Shown here piece by piece: positions 32,259 to 41,188 of a DNA stretch of 64,000 nucleotides. The notes beneath the pieces were generated by a model. The model made no database searches. It saw nothing but the letters and a program-made list of their open reading frames with translations, and was not told the origin of the DNA. Within the stretch, counting starts at the first letter, position 1. Each line of letters starts with the position of its first letter. A program made the position numbers and the translations under genes. Source of the DNA: Phenylobacterium sp. (GTDB taxonomy: Bacteria; Pseudomonadota; Alphaproteobacteria; Caulobacterales; Caulobacteraceae); the NCBI RefSeq assembly GCF_030697305.1, contig NZ_JAUYQL010000135.1, forward strand, positions 29,408-93,407, given 5' to 3'.

Positions 32259-33020
32259 TCAGGTCCGGACGAGGGCTCGCGCCAGGTCTTGAAGGGCGTG
32301 AAGCCCGGCAAGCACCGCGCCGAAAGCAAGCGCCGTCAAAATCGCGACGCCTACGATCGCCCCCAGGCGAGCAAGCGGGCCTAGGTCATTTCGTCCGACC
32401 CTTCCCCGATCCCAGGCCTGAAATTCTCGTCGAGGAGAACCCAGGTGAGGCAGAGGATTTCCCGCAGCACCATCTCGGGCGGCTTGAAGGCGCTCAGTTT
32501 GCGTGTGGCCGATACTAAATGGCGAGCCATCTCCGCTTGCATCTCGGTTGCGGCCAGATCGACGAGCTGTCGTTCCAGCTGCACCCATGAGAAAGTCGGT
32601 GTCGTTTCCTCCGAGCTGTTGGGCGCGGGCCAGCGCTGCTCGAATTCGTCGATCTCCCGACGAAGACGAATCGCCCTGCCGATCGCCACCCTGTTCCCGA
32701 AGTTCTGCCGTTCGCCCATAGGCCGCCTCTCCCGATGCGTCCTCATCGGGCCAGGAGAACTCAGGGCTGTCTGTCCTGATTGCGTCGTGTCCTGATGCGA
32801 TCAGGACAGCCGGGTCACGCTCGCGCGCCGCCAGCAGCTTGGCCGCCGCGTAGCGGTCGTCGACGCCGAGTTTACGGCGCGCACGGTCGCAGTAGGTGTC
32901 GACGGAATTCTTCGACATCCCCAACTCGCGGGCGATCTGCTTCGAACTGAGATGCTGATCGACGAGGCGCAGACATTCCCGTTCCCGCGGGGTCAGCAGC
33001 TCGACGCGATCAGCGGTCAT
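32259..33020 (-). CDS. LuxR-type HTH protein with C-terminal transmembrane helix (internal frame uncertain)
   Basis: N-term TPRERECLRLVDQHLSSKQIARELGMSKNSVDTYCDRARRKLGVDDRYAAAKLL; C-term LARLGAIVGVAILTALAFGAVLAGLHAL; middle third has poor codon composition (see findings). Confidence 0.6.
   Translation of the reverse strand: MTADRVELLTPRERECLRLVDQHLSSKQIARELGMSKNSVDTYCDRARRKLGVDDRYAAAKLLAARERDPAVLIASGHDAIRTDSPEFSWPDEDASGEAAYGRTAELREQGGDRQGDSSSSGDRRIRAALARAQQLGGNDTDFLMGAAGTTARRSGRNRDASGDGSPFSIGHTQTERLQAARDGAAGNPLPHLGSPRREFQAWDRGRVGRNDLGPLARLGAIVGVAILTALAFGAVLAGLHALQDLARALVRT
32381..32716 (-). CDS. Nested out-of-frame ORF, possible real protein
   Basis: MGERQNFGNRVAIGRAIRLRREIDEFEQRWPAPNSSEETTPTFSWVQLERQLVDLAATEMQAEMARHLVSATRKLSAFKPPEMVLREILCLTWVLLDENFRPG; by eye richer in G/C third positions than the enclosing frame. 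Confidence 0.45.
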   Translation of the reverse strand, partial: GERQNFGNRVAIGRAIRLRREIDEFEQRWPAPNSSEETTPTFSWVQLERQLVDLAATEMQAEMARHLVSATRKLSAFKPPEMVLREILCLTWVLLDENFRPGIGEGSDEMT

Positions 33021-33137
33021 GGTTGAAATGCTCGCATAAGGCGAACAGTACACGACTGATCGCGTTTTTCGTCTAGTTTGCCTTTAAGTCGGCCAAACGG
33101 CCGCACGCCCGTTCAGTTATCGACGTTAGAGACATTG

Positions 33138-33575
33138 ATGCAACCCAAAGAGGCGGCTCCACCGGAGCCCATCGATTTGGCCATAGGCGCACGCATACGC
33201 GCCCGTCGCCGCCAGCTCGGCCTCAGCCAGGGCGAACTGGCCTCGGTGATCGGCGTGTCGTTCCAGCAGGTGCAGAAGTACGAGCGCGGCGCGAATCGCG
33301 TTTCGGGCTCCACCCTGGTGTCGACGGCGTCGGCGCTGGAGACCACCGTCGGCTGGCTGGTCGGCGAGGAAGGCTTCAGCGCCCAGAGCGACGACGTGTT
33401 CGAAGCCCTGGCCACGCCTGGCGCGCTGGAGATTCTGCATGCCTATGCGGCGATCCCCAGCGCGCGGGCCCGCGCAGCCCTGCTGACCCTGGCCCAGGAG
33501 ATGACCGAGGCCGCCCTGGCCGAGGCCGCCGCGGGCGCAGGGTCCCTGGCCGAGACCGAAGTCTCGCCGGCTTGA
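33138..33575 (+). CDS. XRE-family HTH regulator
   Basis: IGARIRARRRQLGLSQGELASVIGVSFQQVQKYERGANRVSGSTL; start at ATG 33138. Confidence 0.93.
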   Translation: MQPKEAAPPEPIDLAIGARIRARRRQLGLSQGELASVIGVSFQQVQKYERGANRVSGSTLVSTASALETTVGWLVGEEGFSAQSDDVFEALATPGALEILHAYAAIPSARARAALLTLAQEMTEAALAEAAAGAGSLAETEVSPA

Positions 33576-33610
33576 CCGAGCGTTAAGCCGCCGCGGCTAA
33601 GCTGCGGGTC

Positions 33611-35146
33611 ATGAAACGCACCGTCCAGCCGCGTCGCGGCGCGAAGGTCCAGGCCGGCGTCGCCGCGGGCCAGCTCGCAGCGCTCAGCCATGAGTTCCGA
33701 ACCCCGTTGAACGGCGTGCTCGGCATGGCGCGACTGCTGGAAGGCACCCGTCTGACCGCCGAACAGCGCGCCTACGTCGCCGCCCTGCGCGAAAGCGGCG
33801 AGCATCTGCTTGGCCTGGTCAACGACCTGCTGGATTTCGCCAAGCTGGGCGAGGGCAAGGTCGAGCTGCATCCTGCGTCCGTCGACGTGGAAGCGTTGCT
33901 GCGCCAGGTCTGCGAGCTGTTGTCCCCCCGCGCCCGGGAAAAGGGTCTTGAGATCGCCTGGGCGGTTCCGCCCGCCGCCGGCCGGATTCTGGCCGACGAG
34001 GGACGCGTGCGTCAGATCCTGCTCAACTTCGCCGGCAACGCCGTCAAGTTCACCGAGGCCGGCGGCGTGCTGGTGACCGCCGAGCGCACCGTCCAAGGCG
34101 CGACCCGGTTCATCGTCGCCGACACCGGCCCAGGCGTGCCGGTCGCCGCTCGCGACCGGGTGTTCGAGGCTTACGCCCAGGCCGATCCGCACGCGGCCTC
34201 CCTGGGCGGCGCGGGCCTGGGCCTGGCGATCGCCCGACGGCTGGCCCATGCCATGGACGGCGAGGTCGGCGTCGAAAGCCCCGCCGGCGGCGGCGCGACC
34301 TTCTGGTTCGAAGCACGGTTCGACGTCGTCCCGGATTCTGAGAACGACGCGACGCTGACCGGGCGGGTCGTCGGCGTCGCCTCGCCCAGCGCCATCGTGC
34401 GCGAGGGCGCACGCCGTCAGATCGAAGCCAGCGACGGCCGCGCGGTGGTCGCCGACAATCTCGAAACCCTGTCGCGACGCGCCCCGAAGGACGCGGTGCT
34501 GCTGGTCGACCACGCCCTGGCGCCGGCCGGCCGGGCGTTGCGCCCTCCTGAAGGCCGCGCGGCGGTGATCCTGCTGGCGCCCGACGAGCGCGGGCGGATC
34601 GCCCGTTACCGCGAGGCGGGCTTTCGTGGGTACCTGATCAAGCCGCTTCGTCGCGCCTCGTTGGCCGAACGCGTGCTGGCCGCGATCGACGGCGCCGCCA
34701 CGACGGGCCAGCCCGGCGAGGACGAACGCGTCGTGCACGCCGTGGCGACCGGCGCGCGGGTGCTGCTGGTCGAGGACAATCCGATCAACGCCATGCTCGC
34801 CCGCACCCTGCTCACCCGCGAAGGCTGCGCGGTGGACCATGCGCGCTCCGGCGAGGACGCCCTGGCGGCGCTGAAGCAGGGCCGCTTCGACTTGATCCTC
34901 ATGGACATGCGCATGCCGGGCCTGTCGGGGGCGGAGACCACCCGGCGGTTGCGGGCCGACGGCGTGGCCAGCCCCGTGGTGGCGCTGACCGCCAACGCCT
35001 TCGACGACGACCGCCGCGCCTGCCTGGCGGCGGGAATGAACGACTTCCTGGTCAAGCCGCTGTCGCCGGACGCCCTGCGCGGCATGCTGGCGCGCTGGGT
35101 CAAGGCCGGCTGGACGGACTCCGCGGAGCGGGCCAAGCTCGGTTGA
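33611..35146 (+). CDS. shkA: Soluble hybrid histidine kinase, HisKA-HATPase-REC1-REC2, ShkA-like
   Basis: LAALSHEFRTPLNGVLGMARLL; NAVKFTEAGG; GLGLAIARRLAHAMDG; degenerate REC followed by canonical REC (VLLVEDNPINAMLARTLL...ILMDMRMPG). Symbol inferred from architecture and neighbourhood. Confidence 0.7.
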   Translation: MKRTVQPRRGAKVQAGVAAGQLAALSHEFRTPLNGVLGMARLLEGTRLTAEQRAYVAALRESGEHLLGLVNDLLDFAKLGEGKVELHPASVDVEALLRQVCELLSPRAREKGLEIAWAVPPAAGRILADEGRVRQILLNFAGNAVKFTEAGGVLVTAERTVQGATRFIVADTGPGVPVAARDRVFEAYAQADPHAASLGGAGLGLAIARRLAHAMDGEVGVESPAGGGATFWFEARFDVVPDSENDATLTGRVVGVASPSAIVREGARRQIEASDGRAVVADNLETLSRRAPKDAVLLVDHALAPAGRALRPPEGRAAVILLAPDERGRIARYREAGFRGYLIKPLRRASLAERVLAAIDGAATTGQPGEDERVVHAVATGARVLLVEDNPINAMLARTLLTREGCAVDHARSGEDALAALKQGRFDLILMDMRMPGLSGAETTRRLRADGVASPVVALTANAFDDDRRACLAAGMNDFLVKPLSPDALRGMLARWVKAGWTDSAERAKLG

Positions 35147-35192
35147 CGGCGGCGGGGTCTCCCGGCGCGCACCCGATTCGAGGCCGAGACCC

Positions 35193-36920
35193 ATGACCGC
35201 GGACGCCGACACCCCGCCCCGGCGCAGCCTGCTGTCGGCCATCGCGGTCTATGGCGAGCGCCGCTCGCTGGCGATGCTGGCGCTCGGCTTCGCCTCCGGG
35301 CTGCCCAACCTGTTGATCTTCGACACGCTGTCGGCCTGGCTGCGCGACGCCGGCCTGTCGCTGGAGGTGATCGGCTTCTTCAGCCTGGCGACGCTAGCCT
35401 ATTCGTTCAAATTCCTCTGGGCGCCGCTGGTCGACCGCACGCGGGTGCCGCTGCTCACCCGCTGGCTCGGTCATCGACGTTCGTGGATGCTGGCCTGCCA
35501 GGCGCTGGTCATCGTCGGCTTGTGGCTGGTGGCCGGTACGGATCCGGCGAGCCAGCTCGGCCTCATGGCCACTTTCGCGGTGTTCGTGGGCTTCACCTCG
35601 GCGACCCAGGACATCGTCATCGACGCCTGGCGCATCGAGGTGGCGGAGGTTGAAAAGCAGGGCGCGATGGCTGCGGCCTACCAGTGGGGCTACCGCATCG
35701 CCACCCTGACCGCGGGCGCGGCGCCGCTGGTGCTGGCCGAGAGCCACGGTTGGAACTTCTCCTACGCCGTGATGGCGGGCCTCATGGTGGTGGGCGTGCT
35801 GGGCGTGCTGGGCGCCCCCCGCGAAGCCCAGCACCAGATTCGGCCGATCCACGCCGAGGGCGTCGCCGCCGCGCCGGCGCGCGAGGTCTTCGAGTGGGTG
35901 ATCCGTCTGGCGCTGTTCGTCCTAGGCGCCCTGGTGCTGGGCTCCGGCCTGTCGGGCAACGCCGACCTGCTGGCCGGTTTGCTGGGCCTTCTCGGTCTGC
36001 CCTCGGCGGGCGAAAGCCTCACCGCCGTCTGGGAGGCGAAGCCCTGGGGCGTGTTCGCCCAGGTGGCCGGGGTGATCGTGGGCGGACTGATCATCTTCGT
36101 CGCAGCAAGACCGTTGCGCTCGATGCGCACCCGGCCGGGAATCTATCTGGGGGCCGCGTTCGGCGAGCCTCTGGGCGACTTCTTCGGGCGCTACGGCCGC
36201 GTGGCGGGGTTGATCCTGGCGACCATCTGCCTCTACCGGCTGTCCGACTTCGTGCTCAACATCATGAATCCGTTCTACCTGGACCTCGGGTTCACCAAGA
36301 CCGAGATCGCCGAAGTGCGGAAATTCTTCGGCATGTTCATGTCGATGGCCGGCGTGTTCCTGGGCGGGCTGGCGGTTGTCAGGCTGGGGCTGATGCGGGC
36401 GCTGGTGATCGGCGCGTTCGCGGGCCCGCTGAGCAATCTGGTTTTCGCCTGGCTGGCGGCGCAAGGGCCGACCCTGCCCGCCCTGTTCGTCGCCATCGGC
36501 GTGGATAACATCGCCTCGGGCTTCTCGGGCACCTGCCTCATCGCCTACATGTCCAGCCTGACCAGCGCAGGGTTCACCGCCACCCAGTACGCGCTCTTCT
36601 CCTCGCTCTATTCCCTGCCCGGCAAGCTGCTCGCGTCGCAGTCCGGACGGCTGGTCGAGGCCACGGCGAAATCGGCTGACGCTGGCGGGCCGGCGGCGAT
36701 GCTGAAGGGCCTGTTCACGGGCTTGCCGCCGGAGACCTTCGCCGCCGCAGCGGCCAAGTCCCAGGTCAGCGCCGCGGCGCTCGGCGCGGGCTATGTCTCG
36801 TTCTTCTTCTATTCGGCGGCGATCGGGGTCGCGGCGATCGTCCTGGTGTTCATGGTCGCGCGCCGCCAGCCGCCCGCGCAGACACCGGCCCAAACCCAGA
36901 GCCAGTCGCAGACCGCCTAG
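35193..36920 (+). CDS. MFS transporter, AmpG-like muropeptide permease
   Basis: LGFASGLPNLLIFDTLSAWLRDAGLSLEVIGFFSLATLAYSFKFLWAPLVDR. Confidence 0.92.
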   Translation: MTADADTPPRRSLLSAIAVYGERRSLAMLALGFASGLPNLLIFDTLSAWLRDAGLSLEVIGFFSLATLAYSFKFLWAPLVDRTRVPLLTRWLGHRRSWMLACQALVIVGLWLVAGTDPASQLGLMATFAVFVGFTSATQDIVIDAWRIEVAEVEKQGAMAAAYQWGYRIATLTAGAAPLVLAESHGWNFSYAVMAGLMVVGVLGVLGAPREAQHQIRPIHAEGVAAAPAREVFEWVIRLALFVLGALVLGSGLSGNADLLAGLLGLLGLPSAGESLTAVWEAKPWGVFAQVAGVIVGGLIIFVAARPLRSMRTRPGIYLGAAFGEPLGDFFGRYGRVAGLILATICLYRLSDFVLNIMNPFYLDLGFTKTEIAEVRKFFGMFMSMAGVFLGGLAVVRLGLMRALVIGAFAGPLSNLVFAWLAAQGPTLPALFVAIGVDNIASGFSGTCLIAYMSSLTSAGFTATQYALFSSLYSLPGKLLASQSGRLVEATAKSADAGGPAAMLKGLFTGLPPETFAAAAAKSQVSAAALGAGYVSFFFYSAAIGVAAIVLVFMVARRQPPAQTPAQTQSQSQTA

Positions 36921-37738
36921 GTCGTCAGGCAGATCACCTGGGCCACGCGCAGGTCGCGGCGCAGCCCGTCGGCAACGCGGCCGTAGTTGTCGGTGGTCAC
37001 CGGCTGGCCGGCCGCGAAGGGTGCGGCCCGCTTGTGGGAATAGGCGATGGCGTCGCTGACCGTTTCCGGGACCGTCGTGTAGATCCGCCCGCGACGCGGC
37101 GACTCGGCGACGGTCACGGCGATCACCCGGCCGGCAGAGTCCAGCGCCGGCGCGCCGGAGAGGCCGCCCAGCGTGCCCTCCAGGCCATCGGTCCGGCCGG
37201 TCTCGGCCCAGGCGAGCACGGGCTCGGCGCGGGCGCCTCGCCCCCTAACCATCAAGGTCTCACGCCCGAGCAGGCGTGAGGTGGCCTCGCCGGGACGGCC
37301 CTGTGGGTAGCCCGGGTGGAAGGCGCGTTCGCCGCGTCGCAGGCCGGCGCTAAGACCCAGAGGCAGCGGCGGGGCCCCGCCATCCGTCGTCAGGATCGCC
37401 GCTTCGCCGCGGGGGTCGATCTGCACCTGGGCGGCGACGCCCTGGCCCTCGCCGATGACGATGGCGGTGCGGGCGCAGCCGTCAACCACGTGGCGCGCGG
37501 TGATCCAGACGCCGCTGTCGGACACGGAGAAGGCGGTGCCGACGCCCGGTGAGGCCTTGCCCGGCACATCCACCACGACGCCCGGATCGAAGGGCGAGGC
37601 GGGGCCCAACGGGCCTTCATCCAGCTCCGGCGGGGCCGGCGGCGCATCGGCGCGCTCCTGGCGTCCGACGGCGGCGACCAGCAGCGCTGCGACCACCGCC
37701 GCATAAACGGCCCAGTCGGGTAGCCGGGGGAAGTGCAT
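36917..37738 (-). CDS. Membrane-anchored trypsin-like serine protease
   Basis: N-terminal TM; WITARHVVDGC and GGLSGAPALDSAGRVIAVTV (His and Ser motifs). Confidence 0.85.
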   Translation of the reverse strand: MHFPRLPDWAVYAAVVAALLVAAVGRQERADAPPAPPELDEGPLGPASPFDPGVVVDVPGKASPGVGTAFSVSDSGVWITARHVVDGCARTAIVIGEGQGVAAQVQIDPRGEAAILTTDGGAPPLPLGLSAGLRRGERAFHPGYPQGRPGEATSRLLGRETLMVRGRGARAEPVLAWAETGRTDGLEGTLGGLSGAPALDSAGRVIAVTVAESPRRGRIYTTVPETVSDAIAYSHKRAAPFAAGQPVTTDNYGRVADGLRRDLRVAQVICLTT

Positions 37739-37745
37739 GGTCCGC

Positions 37746-38174
37746 TCAGCCAGCCACGGCGGCGGCGATGATCAAGGCGGTGGCGAGTTTGGCGCCCACC
37801 AGCAGGGCCGCGGCGGCGACCTCGCCCTCCTGGATGCGCTGCGGCAGGCCGCGCAGCACGATGTCGACAAGGCGGAAGACCAGCAGTTGGACGATCACCG
37901 TCGAGACACCCCAGACGCCGATCTCCACCACCGAGGTCGAGGCGGTCAACGACACGGCGAGCGGGATCGCCAATCCCACCAACACGCCGCCCAGCGACAC
38001 CGCGGCGGCGGCGTTGCCCTCGCGGATCAGGCGGATCTCCCGATGCGGGGTGAGCAGGACGTAGAGCGTCACGGCCAGGAACAGGATCAGCGTGGTCACC
38101 GCCGCGTGCAGCAGCGTGACGGGAAAGCCTGTGGCGAAAGCCTGGATCTCCGGCGACTGGAGCTCTGGCGGCAT
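37746..38174 (-). CDS. DUF350 family membrane protein
   Basis: 142 aa, EIRLIREGNAAAAVSLGGVLVGLAIPLAVSLTAS; four hydrophobic helices. Confidence 0.85.
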   Translation of the reverse strand: MPPELQSPEIQAFATGFPVTLLHAAVTTLILFLAVTLYVLLTPHREIRLIREGNAAAAVSLGGVLVGLAIPLAVSLTASTSVVEIGVWGVSTVIVQLLVFRLVDIVLRGLPQRIQEGEVAAAALLVGAKLATALIIAAAVAG

Positions 38175-38256
38175 CGGAGGATTTTACCTGGCGGTCGGCG
38201 GAGACGGGCTTCTGGTTAGCACGCGGCGCGCGGCGCGCAACGTCCGTGGCTAGACG

Positions 38257-39438
38257 TCAAGGCGCGGCCTCGGGCGCGACGGCCGACCCGGCGGGGGTCT
38301 TTCGCCGCGCGCTGGCCCTGACCTTCTCGCTCTCCGACTTGAGCTGGCCGCAGGCGGCCAGGATGTCGCGGCCGCGCGGCGTGCGGATCGGCGAGGCGTA
38401 GCCGGCGCGGTTCAGCACCGCGGCGAACCGTTCGATCGTCCCCCAGTCCGAACACTCGTAGGTGCTGCCCGGCCAGGGGTTGAACGGGATCAGGTTGATC
38501 TTGGCGGGGATGCCGGCCAACAGCCTGACCAGCGCCTTGGCCTCCGCGAGGCTGTCGTTGATCCCCTTCAGCATCACGTACTCGAAGGTTACGCGGCGGG
38601 CGTTCGACAGGCCCGGATAGGCGCGCACGCCGGCGATCAGCTCCGCGATCGGATATTTCTTGTTCAGCGGCACCAGCACGTCGCGCAACGCGTCGTTGGT
38701 GGCGTGCAGCGAGATCGCCAGCATCGCCTGAGTCCGCGCGCCCAGGGCGTCGAGTTCCGGGACGACGCCCGACGTCGACACGGTGATCCGTCGCCGCGAC
38801 AGCGCGATGCCCTCGTTGTCCGAGATGATGTCGATCGCGTCGGCGACGCCGCCCAGATTGTACAGCGGCTCGCCCATGCCCATGAACACCACGTTGGAGA
38901 GCCGGCGGTCTTCCTTGGGGCTCGGCCATTCGCCCAGGTCGTCGCGCGCCACCTGCACCTGGGCGACGATCTCGGCCGCGGTCAGGTTGCGGACCAGCGC
39001 CTGGGTGCCGGTGTGGCAGAAGGTGCAGTTCAGCGTGCAACCGACCTGGCTGGAGACGCACAGCGCGCCTGCCCGGCCGACGTCGGGGATGTAGACGGTC
39101 TCGACCTCGATGCCCGGCGCGGTGCGGATCAGCCACTTGCGCGTGCCGTCGCGGCTGACCTGGCGCTCCACGACCTCGGGCCGCGCAACCACGAAGCGCT
39201 CGGCCAGCGCCGCGCGTGTCTCCTTGGCGATGTCGGTCATCCGTTCGAAGTCGGTGACGCCGTAGTGATGCATCCAGCGCCAGAGCTGGCCGGCGCGCAT
39301 GCGGGCTTTCTCCGGCGGCACCGCTTCGGAAGACACCAGCGCCGCGGCCAGCGCCGGCCGCGTCAGCCCCGAAAGGTTGGGCCTGGCCTGGGCGGGTTCG
39401 CCCGCGGCGGCGCGCGAAAAGTCCAGGGTGACGCCCAA
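38257..39438 (-). CDS. rlmN: 23S rRNA/tRNA adenine-C2 methyltransferase RlmN (TTG start proposed)
   Basis: [18 protein letters not shown] (CxxxCxxC), [21 protein letters not shown]; long 5' extension in ORF track rejected. Confidence 0.94.
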   Translation of the reverse strand: MGVTLDFSRAAAGEPAQARPNLSGLTRPALAAALVSSEAVPPEKARMRAGQLWRWMHHYGVTDFERMTDIAKETRAALAERFVVARPEVVERQVSRDGTRKWLIRTAPGIEVETVYIPDVGRAGALCVSSQVGCTLNCTFCHTGTQALVRNLTAAEIVAQVQVARDDLGEWPSPKEDRRLSNVVFMGMGEPLYNLGGVADAIDIISDNEGIALSRRRITVSTSGVVPELDALGARTQAMLAISLHATNDALRDVLVPLNKKYPIAELIAGVRAYPGLSNARRVTFEYVMLKGINDSLAEAKALVRLLAGIPAKINLIPFNPWPGSTYECSDWGTIERFAAVLNRAGYASPIRTPRGRDILAACGQLKSESEKVRASARRKTPAGSAVAPEAAP

Positions 39439-39591
39439 GGGTGCAAGGTCCGCAGGGTTGGAGGAAGCGGCAATATAGGGCCTGGGACCCGCTGCGCCAA
39501 ATCGGGCCGCGGCTGTCCCGCCCGGCCCTTCCGTCGCCAGACGGGCTGGGCTAGCGTCGCGCACTTTTTGCGCAAGCGTGTGGTGATCGAG

Positions 39592-40602
39592 ATGAAGGCT
39601 CTGCTGAGCAAGTCTCCGGGCGGCCCCGAAACCCTGGTGTTCGAGGACCTGCCGAGTCCGGTGGCGGGCGCGGGCCAGGCTGTGGTCAGCGTCAAGGCCT
39701 GTGGGGTCAACTTCCCCGACGTGTTGATCATCGAGGACAAGTACCAGACCAAACCGCCCCGCCCGTTCGCCCCGGGCGGCGAAATCTCCGGGGTGGTGAA
39801 ACAGGTGGGCGACGGCGTCACCGCGGTGAAGGTCGGCGACCGCGTACTGTCCGTAACGACATTCGGCGGCATGTCCGAGGAGATGGCCATCGAGGCGGCG
39901 CTCCTGGTGAAGATCCCCGACGCCATGCCCTTCGACGTCGCGTCCGCCTTCCTGCTGACCTACGGCACCGCGCATCATGCCCTGAACGAGCGCGGCAAGC
40001 TGAAGGCCGGCGAGACCTTGCTGGTGCTGGGCGCGGCGGGCGGCGTCGGGCTCGCAGCGGTGGAGGTCGGCAAGGCCATGGGCGCGCGGGTGATCGCTGC
40101 CTGCTCCAGCCAGGAGAAGGTGGACCTGGCCAAGGCGCACGGCGCCGACGATGGCGTGGTCTATCCACGTGGCCCGATCGACCGGGCCGGCCAGAAGGCG
40201 CTGTCGGAGCTGTTCAAGTCGGCCTGCGGCGCGGACGGTCCCGACGTGATCTACGACGCGGTGGGCGGCGACTATGCGGAGCCGGCGCTGCGCAGCATCA
40301 ACTGGGAAGGCCGCTACCTGGTGATCGGTTTCGCGGCGGGCGATATCCCGCGCATCCCGCTGAACCTGCCGCTGCTCAAGGGATGCGACATCGTCGGGGT
40401 ATTCTGGGGCGACTGGATGCGCCGCGACCCGAAGGCGTTTTCGGCCAGCGTCCAGAACCTGCTTGGCATGTACGAGCGCGGCGCGCTGAAACCTCACGTC
40501 TCGGAGCGCTTCCCCCTGTCCAAGGCCGCTGACGCCATCACCCACTTGGCCAGCCGCAAGGCGATGGGCAAGGTGGTCGTGACCATGGGCGAGCCGGCCT
40601 GA
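39592..40602 (+). CDS. NADPH:quinone oxidoreductase (zinc-independent MDR family)
   Basis: ATG 39592: [89 protein letters not shown]. Confidence 0.94.
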   Translation: MKALLSKSPGGPETLVFEDLPSPVAGAGQAVVSVKACGVNFPDVLIIEDKYQTKPPRPFAPGGEISGVVKQVGDGVTAVKVGDRVLSVTTFGGMSEEMAIEAALLVKIPDAMPFDVASAFLLTYGTAHHALNERGKLKAGETLLVLGAAGGVGLAAVEVGKAMGARVIAACSSQEKVDLAKAHGADDGVVYPRGPIDRAGQKALSELFKSACGADGPDVIYDAVGGDYAEPALRSINWEGRYLVIGFAAGDIPRIPLNLPLLKGCDIVGVFWGDWMRRDPKAFSASVQNLLGMYERGALKPHVSERFPLSKAADAITHLASRKAMGKVVVTMGEPA

Positions 40603-40606
40603 GCCG

Positions 40607-41032
40607 TCAGGTCTCGCGCCGCATCCGGTCCAGCAGGCTGCGCGCCGCCTCGCGGTGGCGCGGCTTGAGGTTGCGCCCGACCACCGCCAGCAGGGCCGCG
40701 AACACCGCCGCGTCGTCGGTGAATCCGATGCCGGCGATGAAGTCGGGCACCGCATCGGTGGGCACGACGAAATAGGCCAGCGCCGCCAGCATCATGCCCT
40801 TCGCAGCCGGCGGCGTTTCGGCGTCGCGGGCGCAGAACCATACCGACAACACCTCGCCGGCGAACGGGACGCGCGCGGCGACCTTGCGGAATTTCGGCCA
40901 GAAGCCTGTCGCCACGCGTTGTTCGTTCAGGCGGATCACCGCCGGCGTCAGCGCGCGATCGGGAGCGATCGGCCCCGTGGCGTCGAAAGGGTCGCCGTGG
41001 ACGTCGCGGGAAGCGTCGGTGTCAGCGGTCAT
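40607..41032 (-). CDS. YkvA/DUF1232 family protein
   Basis: [41 protein letters not shown]. Confidence 0.92.
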   Translation of the reverse strand: MTADTDASRDVHGDPFDATGPIAPDRALTPAVIRLNEQRVATGFWPKFRKVAARVPFAGEVLSVWFCARDAETPPAAKGMMLAALAYFVVPTDAVPDFIAGIGFTDDAAVFAALLAVVGRNLKPRHREAARSLLDRMRRET

Positions 41033-41188
41033 CGTCCCCAGCCTTGCGCCTATAGGATGGACGCTGCAAGCGAGGCCGCGCCAAGGCTTGATCGCGCTGA
41101 CGCGCCGCACGTGCCGTGGCCAGTGCACGCTTTACCTTCGGCCTGATTGAGGGTTCGTTGGGCGGCGGATGACAACAGGGCTGCCTCG

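Noticed and set aside
39439-40755. Upstream part of the 832-aa minus ORF fused to RlmN
   Set aside because: Extension runs antisense through the quinone oxidoreductase gene; RlmN homology begins near 39438.
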